A stretch of DNA of 51,235 nucleotides from Candidatus Abyssobacteria bacterium SURF_5 (GTDB taxonomy: Bacteria; Abyssobacteria; SURF-5). The stretch spans positions 1-51,235 of the forward strand of contig QZKU01000099.1 in the NCBI GenBank assembly GCA_003598085.1. Direction: 5' to 3'. The translations under genes and the position numbers were made by a program. Shown here piece after piece: positions 17,987 through 26,570 of the stretch; within the stretch, counting starts at the first letter, position 1; every line of letters begins with the position of its first letter. The notes beneath the pieces are model-generated. The model was not told where the DNA came from. It made no database searches and saw only the letters and a list, made by a program, of their open reading frames with translations.

Positions 17987-19390
17987 CTACTTGACGGCCT
18001 TTTTCACGGCCTCAACGAGATGATCGATGTCGTCTTTCGTCATTATTTCAGTCACGCAATATAACGCGCTCTGCCCGAGAGCCGGAAAATCCTTGGACAG
18101 ATCAAGCCCTCCAAAGACGCCCGCCTTCAGCAGTTTCCGGTTTATCTTCTCCACCTTCCTGCCGGTCTCATCAAAATTCACAACAAACTCCTTGAAGAAC
18201 GAAGCGCTGAACAGTACCCGAACGCCATCGATTTCTCCAAGCTTTTTCGCAGCATACTGCGACCGCTGCATGATTGTCCGCCCGATCTCCTCCATCCCCT
18301 TCGGACCCATCAGCGAGAGATACACAGCCGCTGTAATCGCCCAAAGGCCGGTGTTGGTGCCGGTAAACTCATTGCCTTCCTCGCGGGTGAAATACGAGAG
18401 CTTATGAGGGAATACAACCCCAAACCCATACTCACCGTCCTCAACCGTTTCCTGAATGCCAACCACGATGTCCTTGAACTGCATCGCATGGTCCATGTCA
18501 AAACCAGTCGCGATGAAGCCCGACTGGCCGCCGCCGCACTGCATGTGGATACCAAGCGGATGCAGGTCCCCGCAGGCGATTGTCGCCCCGTAATGAGCGG
18601 GCGGCGCTAGCACTCCGAGAGAAATCGGATCGGCATAAACGATAAACTCCGCCCCGCGCTCGCGCGCAATCCTGCCGATCTCCTCGGCCTGTGCTTCAAT
18701 GATGCCGAAATACGACGGATTCTCAATCAGAACGGCGGCAGTCCGGTCCGAAATCTTTGCCCTGAGATCCTCAAGATCGAGCAGGCCGCTCGTCCGGTCG
18801 TAATCGATAAGTCCAATCTTCAGCGCCGGATCGGGAACACCTTTCAGATAATTCCGCACGACCGCTTGAATCTGCGGGTGCATCGATGCCGGCAGCAGAA
18901 CCTCGGTTCGACCATTGATGCCGCGCGCCATTCGCAACGATGTCGCCGCGGCCTGCGCTCCGTCATACGTCGGAAGACTCAGGTAATCCATATCTAGCAA
19001 TTCGGCCATCAGGCTGACGTACTCGAACCAGGCCTGCCACTTTCCGTGGTCCGCCCAGAAGATACTGGAATAGGCGGTGAGAAATTCGCCCCGCCCGTTG
19101 ATTTCGTCGCAGACCGCCGGCACGTAATGCTGAGCACATCCCGCCCCCAGAAAGTTGAGGTGGTCGCAACAATTCGCGTTCTTCCTCAGTAATCCGTCCA
19201 CGTGGCGCCGGATCGAGCACTCGTCCAGGATCGGCTCCGGCATCTTCATCCTTCCCTTAAACCGCAGGTGCTCGGGAATCTCGGCGTACAGCTCCATAAC
19301 TTCCTGCGCGCCGACTTCCTTCAGCATCTGCTCCTTGATCTCCCCGACGGAATTGGGGATATATGGATAAACTATCTTTCGGTCTTTCAT
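17987..19390 (-). CDS. Glycine dehydrogenase (decarboxylating) subunit 1-like, divergent GcvPA
   Basis: N-terminal-half subunit of the split P-protein family, 467 aa from ATG 19390 (MKDRKIVYPYIPN), chosen because GGAGG lies 8 nt upstream. An ATG 14 codons earlier overlaps the alcohol dehydrogenase stop as ATGA. NFLGAGCAQHYVPAV and LPTYDGAQAAATSLRMA match family landmarks, but TAYSSIFWADHGKWQA replaces the usual TAYTPYQ-type segment. Only 15 bp separate it from the GcvPB-like gene. Together they would form the heterodimeric PLP unit. The substrate is uncertain because of the motif changes and the absence of the other glycine cleavage genes. Confidence 0.83.
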   Translation of the reverse strand: MKDRKIVYPYIPNSVGEIKEQMLKEVGAQEVMELYAEIPEHLRFKGRMKMPEPILDECSIRRHVDGLLRKNANCCDHLNFLGAGCAQHYVPAVCDEINGRGEFLTAYSSIFWADHGKWQAWFEYVSLMAELLDMDYLSLPTYDGAQAAATSLRMARGINGRTEVLLPASMHPQIQAVVRNYLKGVPDPALKIGLIDYDRTSGLLDLEDLRAKISDRTAAVLIENPSYFGIIEAQAEEIGRIARERGAEFIVYADPISLGVLAPPAHYGATIACGDLHPLGIHMQCGGGQSGFIATGFDMDHAMQFKDIVVGIQETVEDGEYGFGVVFPHKLSYFTREEGNEFTGTNTGLWAITAAVYLSLMGPKGMEEIGRTIMQRSQYAAKKLGEIDGVRVLFSASFFKEFVVNFDETGRKVEKINRKLLKAGVFGGLDLSKDFPALGQSALYCVTEIMTKDDIDHLVEAVKKAVK

Positions 19391-19428
19391 CAGATCATCC
19401 TCCGGCTGGAATCTGTCGTCTCTGATCC

Positions 19429-20604
19429 TCATAAAGCGGCTTGATAGATTTCCTTGATATTTCGTTCGTTGAAGTCCCGCGGATTGTATTCGAAGAAGGG
19501 AGCGGTCGCCATCGCTTCTTCAGTTAATGTTTCAATATCGTTTTGCGAGGCGCCGTAATCCTGCAATCGATAAGAAACCTCGACTGCGTCAAGAATGTCG
19601 GTAACGCCCTCAACCGCCAGTTCCGACGCCTCCAGAGCAGTCAGCCCCTCGGTCCCCTTCCCCGTCAACTCGGCCACACGCGCATACCGCTCCGGGTTTC
19701 CCGCGCGATTGAAATCCATGACGTGGGGAAGCACAGCCGCAAGCGAGCGTCCGTGCGTGAGGTGGTACTTTCCCGCCAGCGGATACGAGAGCGCATGAAC
19801 TGCCCCGACACTCGAGCTTATGAACGCCAAGCCAGCCATCGTCGCCGCCATCGACATATAATATCTGGCGGTTACGTTCGAGCCCTTCGCCCAGACCACG
19901 GGAAGATATCGCGCCGCCAACTCGAGCGCTCTTTCGGCAAACACGTCCGAAAAAGGACTCGCATTCGAAGCAACAATGGCCTCAATTGCCGTTGCAAACG
20001 TGTCGATCGAGGTGTCCACCGTGACGGTCGGCGGCATCGACAGGGTCAGCAGCGGGTCCATGATCGCCACCTCGGGAATGGCGAACTCGCTAATGATCGG
20101 CACCACGGAATGGTCCTCCTTGGATGCCACCATGATCACGTACTGACTCAATTCTCCGCCGGCGGAATGCGTCGTTGACATCAAGATCTTCGGTAAGCCG
20201 CGCTTCGGCACCTGCTCGAATCCGATGAGAGAGATGACCTCTCCCCCGTTCGTTCCCACAAGCGAGACGCCCTTGGCGACATCCAGCGAGCTTGCGCCCC
20301 CTATCCCGATCACGAAGTCGCACCCTTCAGATCGCAGCTTTTCGGCGGCCTCATCGACCAGCGGCGCCGGCGGGTCCGGCTCTACGCCGTCGTAAATCGA
20401 GTACGGTATCTCTCCTCCCGTGAGAGATTCCAGCAGAGGGCGAATCACGTTCGCCTCAAGCAGTATCCGATCCGTTACAATGAGAGCCTTCGTTCCGCCC
20501 AGCCGCTTGACTTCGCCGGCGACCGCACTCGCGCTGCTCAACCCAAAAATAATCTTTGGAGGCGAATAAAAGATGCTGGTTTTCCCGGAGATGATTTCGG
20601 ACAT
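19429..20604 (-). CDS. Iron-containing alcohol dehydrogenase
   Basis: Group III metal-dependent dehydrogenase, 391 aa. The NAD(P) site GIGGASSLDVAKGVS and the metal-ligand regions VDTSIDTFATAIEA (Asp), GAVHALSYPL (His) and LTHGRSLAAVLPHV (His) are intact, and the C-terminal FEYNPRDFNERNI is typical. First gene of the minus-strand set ahead of the GcvPA-like gene, with a strong GGAGGAGG ribosome site. It likely reduces an aldehyde or oxidises an alcohol linked to whatever the GcvP-like pair handles. The substrate is unknown. Confidence 0.93.
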   Translation of the reverse strand: MSEIISGKTSIFYSPPKIIFGLSSASAVAGEVKRLGGTKALIVTDRILLEANVIRPLLESLTGGEIPYSIYDGVEPDPPAPLVDEAAEKLRSEGCDFVIGIGGASSLDVAKGVSLVGTNGGEVISLIGFEQVPKRGLPKILMSTTHSAGGELSQYVIMVASKEDHSVVPIISEFAIPEVAIMDPLLTLSMPPTVTVDTSIDTFATAIEAIVASNASPFSDVFAERALELAARYLPVVWAKGSNVTARYYMSMAATMAGLAFISSSVGAVHALSYPLAGKYHLTHGRSLAAVLPHVMDFNRAGNPERYARVAELTGKGTEGLTALEASELAVEGVTDILDAVEVSYRLQDYGASQNDIETLTEEAMATAPFFEYNPRDFNERNIKEIYQAAL

Positions 20605-20688
20605 TTAGGCTTTCCTCCTCCATTTTCCCGTGGATGAAAACTCCGAATGTAGTCGTGTATTGTATCACATTCGCCGGTCGAGCCTGTA

Positions 20689-20700
20689 AATAGGCCTATT
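20689..20700. promoter_or_regulatory. 12-bp perfect palindrome between alcohol dehydrogenase and phoB
   Basis: AATAGGCCTATT reads identically on both strands and lies about 90 bp upstream of the alcohol dehydrogenase start and 40 bp before the Pho boxes of phoB. A minus-strand -10-like TACAAT follows it. It could be an operator for either gene; no regulator is recognised. Confidence 0.3.
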
Positions 20701-20741
20701 CGGTTTGACCGCGGATCATACCTGCTTTGGTTCATAAGAAA

Positions 20742-20802
20742 TTAACATTTTCTTCACATGTTCTTGATATTTTTGTAATACAATTGCGGTAACAGCTATA
20801 AT
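20742..20802 (+). promoter_or_regulatory. Pho box array and promoter of phoB-phoR
   Basis: Four pentamers spaced exactly 11 nt apart: TTAAC (20742), TTCAC (20753), TTGAT (20764), GTAAT (20775). A perfect -10 TATAAT is at 20797-20802, 22 nt after the last pentamer start. Direct repeats of an 11-nt unit upstream of the -10 are the known layout of PhoB sites, so autoregulation is likely. Confidence 0.75.
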
Positions 20803-20837
20803 ATGTTGACTACCAGATGCTTTAGTGGAAGGGAAAT

Positions 20838-21521
20838 ATGGCCGGCGAACATATTCTCGTTGTCGAAGACGAGGACGACATCCTGGAACTTGTCCAATAT
20901 AACCTCCGCAAGGAGGGTTATCGAGTGACCGGCGTGACCTCCGGCGAGCAAGGGCTGGAGGCAGCCGCTTCCAAGAGGCCTGACCTGATCGTGCTTGACC
21001 TGATGCTGCCCGGAATAGACGGCCTCGAAGTCTGCAGGTTGACGAAGAATAATCCTTCAACCGAACGTGTGTCGATCATTATGTTGACGGCTAAAGGAGA
21101 AGAAGCCGATATCGTCTCAGGCCTTGAGCTCGGAGCCGATGATTATCTGACAAAACCATTCAGCCCTCGAGTCCTGCTGGCAAGAGTGCGAGCCGTTTTG
21201 CGCAGGCGGGAAATACCGCCCGATGCCGGAGCAACCGTTCGGGTGCATGATCTCCTGATCCATCCGGGGCGCCATGAAGTTGCCGTTGGGGGAAAGCCGA
21301 TCGATTTGACTTTCTCGGAATTTCAGATTCTGTACGCGCTGGCGCGGAAGCCGGGCTGGGTATTCACCAGAAACCAATTGGTTGATGCGATTCGCGGTGA
21401 AGATTATGCCGTCACCAGCCGCTCGGTCGATGTCCATATCACCAGCCTGCGCAAAAAACTCGGCGGCGCGAGAAAATACGTCGAAACCGTCAGAGGCGTC
21501 GGCTACAGGCTCAAGGAGTAG
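20838..21521 (+). CDS. phoB: Phosphate regulon response regulator PhoB
   Basis: OmpR-family transcription factor, 227 aa. The receiver domain has the acidic pair EDED, the phosphorylated Asp in LDLMLPGIDG, LTAKGE and the Lys in DDYLTKPFSP. The C-terminal winged helix contains LTFSEFQILYALARKPG and ends in DVHITSLRKKLG and VRGVGYRLKE. phoR follows 3 bp downstream and pst genes lie further on, which supports PhoB over other OmpR types. It probably binds the 11-nt repeats found at five places in this region. Confidence 0.93.
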   Translation: MAGEHILVVEDEDDILELVQYNLRKEGYRVTGVTSGEQGLEAAASKRPDLIVLDLMLPGIDGLEVCRLTKNNPSTERVSIIMLTAKGEEADIVSGLELGADDYLTKPFSPRVLLARVRAVLRRREIPPDAGATVRVHDLLIHPGRHEVAVGGKPIDLTFSEFQILYALARKPGWVFTRNQLVDAIRGEDYAVTSRSVDVHITSLRKKLGGARKYVETVRGVGYRLKE

Positions 21522-21524
21522 CCG

Positions 21525-23300
21525 ATGCGCAAAAAGACGATCCTGCTCCAATTGTATTTCTCGTACCTCCTGATCATCCTGCTCGCACTATCGGCCGTGA
21601 GCTGGTATGCAAGCCGAACCTACCGAAAATTCCATCTGGAGGAGACAAAAAGACATTTATCGGCCGCTGCGAATCTCATTCAGGAAAGTCTCCCTCCAAT
21701 TTCCGAGGGCAATCTGCCGGCTCTCGATGCCTTCTGCAAGCGAATGGCTGAAATTTCATCTACCCGGATTACAATTATCCTTGCCACAGGGACGGTGGTC
21801 GGAGATTCAGAGCGGGACCCGACCTTGATGGATAACCACGGGGACCGTCCCGAGGTCATTTCCGCCTTTACCGGGCTGGAAGGAGCTTCATCGCGTTACA
21901 GCTACACTCTCGATAAAGAAATGTTGTACGTGGCTGTTCCTGTTTCACGGGATGACGATGTCGTCGGAGTGGTCAGAACCTCTTTACCCCTCCAGGATAT
22001 CAGAAAAACCATGTTTCACCTCTCGGCCGAAATGCTCGTGGCGGCAATGCTCGTGGCGGCGGCCGCAGCCGCCTTCAGTTTTGGCGTGTCTCGCCGCATC
22101 ACGAATCCGCTGAGAGAATTGAAGGAAGGGGCGGAACGCTTCGCAGACGGCGATCTCGCGCATCGGCTCGCCGCTTCCGATTCTCATGAAACGGCCATAC
22201 TCGCCGAAGCCATGAATCGAATGGCGGCAGAGCTTGACCAGAAGATACATGACGCCGTCCAGAAGAAAAACGAGCATGAGGCGGTGCTTTCAAGCATGAA
22301 GGAAGGGGTCCTTGCGGTCGATTCGTTCGAGCGCCTGATAAGCCTGAATCAGGCTGCCGCACAGCTCTTTCGCGTCAATCCTCTTTCGGCCCGCGGACAA
22401 AGCATTCAGGAAGTGGTTCGTAATGCCGATCTCCAGCGGCTCATCCGCAAAGCCGTGGAAACCAATGAGCCTGCCGAGACTGAATTCGTGCTCTATGACG
22501 CAGGAGAAAAATTCATTCATGCTCAAGCGGCGCCGCTTCGGGATGTAAAAGGCCGCAGCAGAGGAACTGTCGTTGTGGTCAACGATATCACGAATGTACG
22601 CCGCCTTGAGAATGTGCGCCGCGATTTGGTCGCCAACGTTTCACACGAATTAAAAACACCAATCACCTCGATCAAGGGCTCTGTCGAGACTCTTCTCGAT
22701 GGCGCCATTCAAAAGCCTGATGATGCAGCAAAGTTCCTCTCCATTATCGCCAAGCAGGCGGACCGCCTCAATTCGCTCATCGATGACCTGCTCACGCTCG
22801 CCAGAATCGAGCAGGAAACCGAAGAAGAGCGCATAGAATTAACAGCCGCCAGGATTATTGATATTATCCGGAATGCCATCCAGACCTGTGAACAAAAAGC
22901 GTCGGAAAAGCGGATCGAAATCGTTTTAAGCTGTCCCAACGATCTGGTTGCCCAAATTAATCCACCCTTGCTCGAACAGGCGTTAATCAACCTGATCGAT
23001 AACGCCCTCAAGTACAGCGATCCGGACGAGAAAGTAAGAATCAGCGCGGACTCTTCCAATGACGAAACAATTATCTCGGTTTGCGATACCGGTTGCGGTA
23101 TTGCGGAAGAACATCTGCCGCGTCTATTCGAGCGCTTCTATAGGGTGGACAAGGCGCGGAGTCGAAAGTTGGGCGGAACCGGACTGGGGTTGGCGATTGT
23201 GAAACATATCGTCCAAGCCCACGGCGGCCGCGTCAGCGTCGAAAGCGCCCCCGGGAAAGGAAGTACGTTCAGAATACACCTGCCCAATATTCAAGGCTGA
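21525..23300 (+). CDS. phoR: Phosphate regulon sensor histidine kinase PhoR
   Basis: Membrane histidine kinase of 591 aa. Order: membrane segment 1 (about 10-30), an extracytoplasmic domain of about 130 residues, membrane segment 2 (about 168-188), HAMP, PAS (about 250-355), HisKA with His374 in NVSHELKTPITS, and an ATPase domain (NLIDNALKYS, DTGCGIAEEH, GGTGLGLAIVKH). The periplasmic domain makes it longer than E. coli PhoR but like PhoR/PnpS of many other bacteria. The AAGGAG ribosome site overlaps the phoB stop. Confidence 0.92.
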   Translation: MRKKTILLQLYFSYLLIILLALSAVSWYASRTYRKFHLEETKRHLSAAANLIQESLPPISEGNLPALDAFCKRMAEISSTRITIILATGTVVGDSERDPTLMDNHGDRPEVISAFTGLEGASSRYSYTLDKEMLYVAVPVSRDDDVVGVVRTSLPLQDIRKTMFHLSAEMLVAAMLVAAAAAAFSFGVSRRITNPLRELKEGAERFADGDLAHRLAASDSHETAILAEAMNRMAAELDQKIHDAVQKKNEHEAVLSSMKEGVLAVDSFERLISLNQAAAQLFRVNPLSARGQSIQEVVRNADLQRLIRKAVETNEPAETEFVLYDAGEKFIHAQAAPLRDVKGRSRGTVVVVNDITNVRRLENVRRDLVANVSHELKTPITSIKGSVETLLDGAIQKPDDAAKFLSIIAKQADRLNSLIDDLLTLARIEQETEEERIELTAARIIDIIRNAIQTCEQKASEKRIEIVLSCPNDLVAQINPPLLEQALINLIDNALKYSDPDEKVRISADSSNDETIISVCDTGCGIAEEHLPRLFERFYRVDKARSRKLGGTGLGLAIVKHIVQAHGGRVSVESAPGKGSTFRIHLPNIQG

Positions 23301-23433
23301 GGCGCGAATCGTTACGCGATGAAATGTATGCCCGCCTCCGCAAATTGCACCAAGAGAACGCCGCCGTCTAATTTGTTATGCTAACCGGTTGTCTCCGCCT
23401 CTGACCTCCTCAATCGCCGACATTCGCACATAT

Positions 23434-23471
23434 TTATCCTTTTCCTAATGCAGCGATCATCTATTCTTAAC
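23434..23471 (+). promoter_or_regulatory. Pho box-like array upstream of the 51-aa Cys-rich gene
   Basis: Pentamers at an exact 11-nt period: TTATC (23434), CTAAT (23445), ATCAT (23456), TTAAC (23467). The second and fourth are strong and the others weaker. The small gene starts 66 nt further on. Confidence 0.55.
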
Positions 23472-23537
23472 ACTGCCTGAGTATCCTTTTTTCAAGACGT
23501 GCGTCGCGCACTTGGCGGCAAAAGAGAAAAGGAGAAC

Positions 23538-23693
23538 ATGAAAATGAGGGCTGAAACCGGAGAATGTCGGTGGTGTGGCTGTCCCATTGTCCATCAATGC
23601 GGCCTTTGTTTCTTTTGCTTTGAGGAAAGGCTGGCGGCAGAGAATGGCGGAGAGTTAATATTCAGCATATCTGAGCAGGCTCTTGATCAGTAA
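23538..23693 (+). CDS. Small cysteine-rich zinc-ribbon-like protein
   Basis: A 51-aa protein starting at ATG 23538, with GGAGAAC directly upstream; a 13-codon upstream extension lacks such a site. Six cysteines and a His cluster in residues 9-28: CRWCGC, HQCGLCFFCFEE. These paired CxxC motifs suggest a single zinc knuckle or ribbon. No family recognised. It lies between phoR and a soluble histidine kinase, with its own Pho-box-like repeats, so phosphate control is inferred. The rest of the protein is acidic and featureless. It could be a regulator or adaptor, but nothing shows that. Confidence 0.6.
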   Translation: MKMRAETGECRWCGCPIVHQCGLCFFCFEERLAAENGGELIFSISEQALDQ

Positions 23694-23866
23694 CAAACGT
23701 ATAGTAAGACCCTGCCGAAAAGCTGTGCAGAAACAATACATCAAAACTGTCCGCAGCATCGGCTGTCCAATCAAAGATTGAATTCTCTTCAAAATATCTT
23801 TTCCTGCAACGCAGTGCTTGGGCGTCCTCCTGCATTCTTCCTGAGATTCCGCAACTGCTAATATTT

Positions 23867-23930
23867 TTATTCAAATATTAATGAAACCCTAATCGTTCTT
23901 TAATGGTGAGGAGATACAACTGGATATAAG
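23867..23930 (+). promoter_or_regulatory. Pho box array and promoter of soluble histidine kinase
   Basis: TTATT (23867), TTAAT (23878), CTAAT (23889) and TTAAT (23900) repeat every 11 nt. A -10-like TATAAG is at 23925-23930. The kinase ATG is at 23953 with a GGGAGG ribosome site. Confidence 0.7.
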
Positions 23931-23952
23931 AGAAAATGAAAGGGAGGAATGT

Positions 23953-24876
23953 ATGTCTGTCGAACACGGTACGTATGTGGCTGAGGACCATTTTCACGTC
24001 GTCATTTTTCCTGATCTGTGCGATTTCCATGAAGACCAGAATTGTTTCTCTCAGAGCGGACTGCCTGTCCGTAAGAAAAGGAAGATGACAATGTGTTCCC
24101 TTGGTGACGGCTCCCCTGTTTATGATCAAATTCCGGCAAACGTTGAACATCTTGCCTCAATCGGACAGATGGTTTCGTTTGTTGCTCATGAGATGAGAAA
24201 CCCATTGCAAAATATTCAGCTTGGCGTGGATATCTTGCGGATGAAGATCGAAGAAAACTGCGAAAAACTCGAGACCTTGGAACAGATCGAATACGGAGTG
24301 CATATGCTGCACACGATGGTGAAAGACCTTTTGGATTACGCAAAACCAATAGCCCTGCGTCCATGCCCCACTACGATCAGCGCGCTCATCGCGAAATCGT
24401 TGCTTGCACTGAGCAACAAGATCAACGGCATTCCGGTTCATCTCGATTTGGAGCAGGCGGACCGAGAAATTCTCCAAGACGTGGAAAAAACGCTGCAGTT
24501 GTTGATTAACTTGATGCTGAACGCAGTGGAGGCGATGCCGCGAGGCGGCGAATTGAAAGTGCGCTCTCGCTTTACCACATTGAATGGAGCAAATGCTGTG
24601 GCACTAATGATCTCTGATACCGGCTGCGGTATCAGTGAATCCGATCTGGAGCGGATTCAACAGCCGTTTGTCACTACCAAACAGCAAGGCGTCGGGCTCG
24701 GCATCCCCATCTGCAAAAAGATCATCGCGGCGTACGGCGGAACATTCCACATCACGAGCAGTGTGGGAAAGGGAACAACCGTCGTCGTGACGCTTCCCGT
24801 GCAAGCGGTCAATCCCAACCAGAACGGAAATGTTGAAGCCAACCATCCGGAAGGCTATCCGGCGCCGGTAAATTAG
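23953..24876 (+). CDS. Soluble histidine kinase in the Pho island
   Basis: Cytoplasmic histidine kinase of 307 aa with no membrane segment. The first 60 residues are cysteine/histidine-containing (DLCDFHEDQNC) and unlike a known sensor domain. HisKA follows with His79 in FVAHEMRNPLQNI, then an ATPase domain with LMLNAVEAMP, DTGCGIS and GVGLGIPICKK. It resembles the NtrB-like kinase class. No response regulator gene is adjacent; its partner may be PhoB, the NtrC-type regulator at 31382-32758, or something outside the window. Pho boxes upstream suggest it is induced on phosphate limitation. Confidence 0.87.
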   Translation: MSVEHGTYVAEDHFHVVIFPDLCDFHEDQNCFSQSGLPVRKKRKMTMCSLGDGSPVYDQIPANVEHLASIGQMVSFVAHEMRNPLQNIQLGVDILRMKIEENCEKLETLEQIEYGVHMLHTMVKDLLDYAKPIALRPCPTTISALIAKSLLALSNKINGIPVHLDLEQADREILQDVEKTLQLLINLMLNAVEAMPRGGELKVRSRFTTLNGANAVALMISDTGCGISESDLERIQQPFVTTKQQGVGLGIPICKKIIAAYGGTFHITSSVGKGTTVVVTLPVQAVNPNQNGNVEANHPEGYPAPVN

Positions 24877-24883
24877 TAAACTC

Positions 24884-24926
24884 CTCACACACCCTTAATA
24901 ATCCTCTAACATTCTCCAGTTATCAT
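24884..24926 (+). promoter_or_regulatory. Pho box array upstream of small membrane protein and porin
   Basis: CTCAC (24884), TTAAT (24895) and CTAAC (24906) have an 11-nt period. A -10-like TATCAT lies at 24921-24926, very close to the start codon at 24941. The repeats are good but the promoter assignment is tentative. Confidence 0.5.
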
Positions 24927-24940
24927 TACCCACTGGAAAT

Positions 24941-25162
24941 ATGATCCGCTTTTATGAAGACATAATGAATCTCTTGATCCCCCCGCTAGCCGTCCTCTGG
25001 GGATGGTCTATCGTGGCTTTCACACGCTGGAGACTCGAGAATTTGGCGCGGAAAGGAGGTGAGCCGCTTTGCGGAATGGATGATTGGGCGGTCCAGTTGT
25101 TTGTCCGAGGGACCGCTCTGCTTTTTCTACTTGTGATTGTGGTGTTGAGTTTCTGGAGCTAA
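24941..25162 (+). CDS. Small two-span membrane protein
   Basis: A 73-aa protein with two hydrophobic segments, about residues 9-27 and 52-71, joined by a charged loop (FTRWRLENLARKGGEP). No recognised family. It ends 12 bp before the porin gene and shares its Pho-box region, so it is probably in the same transcript. The ribosome site is weak. Its size and position suggest a membrane accessory of the phosphate response, but there is no direct evidence for a role. Confidence 0.6.
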   Translation: MIRFYEDIMNLLIPPLAVLWGWSIVAFTRWRLENLARKGGEPLCGMDDWAVQLFVRGTALLFLLVIVVLSFWS

Positions 25163-25174
25163 GAGAGGGAGAAT

Positions 25175-26470
25175 ATGAAGAAAAGCGTTATGGCATTGTG
25201 CATCGGATTTCTTCTGCTGTCCGGCCGGGCGTACGCTCAACAGCCGGACCAATCGGAACAGCTCGAGCGGCTTCAGCGTATCGTCGAGGAGCAGAATCGC
25301 ACCATTTCAGACCTCATGCAACGGCTGGAATCACTCGAAGGTGTCCAGGAAGAACAGCAAGAGTGGATTTCAGAGACCAAAGAAGCAAAGCCCGTGTGGA
25401 CCGATCGCGTGAAGCTCAAGGGCGATCTCAGGTACCGCTACGAGTATATCGACTCTCTTGATACAAAAACAGGGAAGGACGAGGAGCGGCATCGCAACCG
25501 AATCAGAGCCAGGATCGGTATCGAAGCAAAAGCGACCGACACGGTAGATTTAGGCTTCCAATTGTCCACCTCGGAAGCGGGCGGCGATGAGGATCTGGGC
25601 GACCCGGTCTCGGGTAACCAAACCCTCGATAATGCGTGGTCGCTCAAGGAAATATGGGTGTCCGAAGCCTATTTCGACTGGCATCCGGCCAACGTCGAGG
25701 GACTGCATGTCCTGGGCGGAAAAATGAAACGCCCCTTCATTAACCCAAATGCCAGCGAGCTGGTGTGGGATTCCGACGTCAATCCCGAAGGCGGAGCGCT
25801 CACCTATAAGAAAAGCCTGGACTCCACCGACCTCATGGGAAACCTTTACGGCTTCTGGATCGAGGAAAATTCGGCGTCGTCGGATTCCCTGCTGGTCGGA
25901 GCACAGGGCGCGCTCAAACAGAAATTTGAAGCCTTTGATAACGGCCTCTATGCGATGGCCGGCGCCAGCTACTACGATTACGGCGGTATCGAGGCAAAAG
26001 ACACGTTCTTCGATGACGGCAAAAGCTTCGGGAATACGATCCTGCCCGATGGCACATACGCCGAGGATTTCAATGAACTCGAAGTTTTCGGCGAAGTCGG
26101 CATGAGGATCAAGGAGGTCCCCGTCTCCGTGTTCGCCGATTACGTGCAAAACCTCGCGGCCGACGAAGAGGATGCCGGCTGGTCGGTCGGCTTTGGCGTC
26201 GGAAAAACAAAAGACCCGGGTTCCTGGGCATTCCGATACCTGTACAAAGAACTTGAACAGGACGCGGTCGTCGGCCTCTTCACCGACTCCGATTTCGGCG
26301 GCGGCGGAACAAACGTGGATGGCCACGAGGTGAATTTGACCTACCAACTCGCCAAAAACTGGCAACTGGCTGCGTCTTACTTTCATAACAACCAGTTCAT
26401 CAGCGATGACGACGGCAGAGACGAAGAGGATTACCGGAGACTGCAGCTCGATGTCATCTTCAAGTTCTAG
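25175..26470 (+). CDS. Outer-membrane porin, putative phosphate-starvation porin
   Basis: The 431-aa protein has a Sec signal peptide (MKKSVMALCIGFLLLSG, cleavage near AYAQ), a periplasmic coiled-coil stretch (about 27-65, EQLERLQRIVEEQNR), then a beta-barrel rich in alternating aromatic residues that ends in the outer-membrane signal VIFKF with terminal Phe. The RYRYEYIDS start of the barrel is typical of porins annotated as putative or phosphate-selective porins. A strong GGGAGAAT site precedes the ATG. Pho boxes upstream and pstS downstream suggest it admits phosphate or other phosphorus compounds during starvation. The selectivity is inferred from context only. Confidence 0.85.
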   Translation: MKKSVMALCIGFLLLSGRAYAQQPDQSEQLERLQRIVEEQNRTISDLMQRLESLEGVQEEQQEWISETKEAKPVWTDRVKLKGDLRYRYEYIDSLDTKTGKDEERHRNRIRARIGIEAKATDTVDLGFQLSTSEAGGDEDLGDPVSGNQTLDNAWSLKEIWVSEAYFDWHPANVEGLHVLGGKMKRPFINPNASELVWDSDVNPEGGALTYKKSLDSTDLMGNLYGFWIEENSASSDSLLVGAQGALKQKFEAFDNGLYAMAGASYYDYGGIEAKDTFFDDGKSFGNTILPDGTYAEDFNELEVFGEVGMRIKEVPVSVFADYVQNLAADEEDAGWSVGFGVGKTKDPGSWAFRYLYKELEQDAVVGLFTDSDFGGGGTNVDGHEVNLTYQLAKNWQLAASYFHNNQFISDDDGRDEEDYRRLQLDVIFKF

Positions 26471-26570
26471 TAAATTTGGAACGGTCCATCTGCCAAACGG
26501 CCGCGATGGCGACTTCGCGTGCGGAGCGGGACCGGCTCCATTTAACGAAGTGCGAAGGGGACCGGAATTA

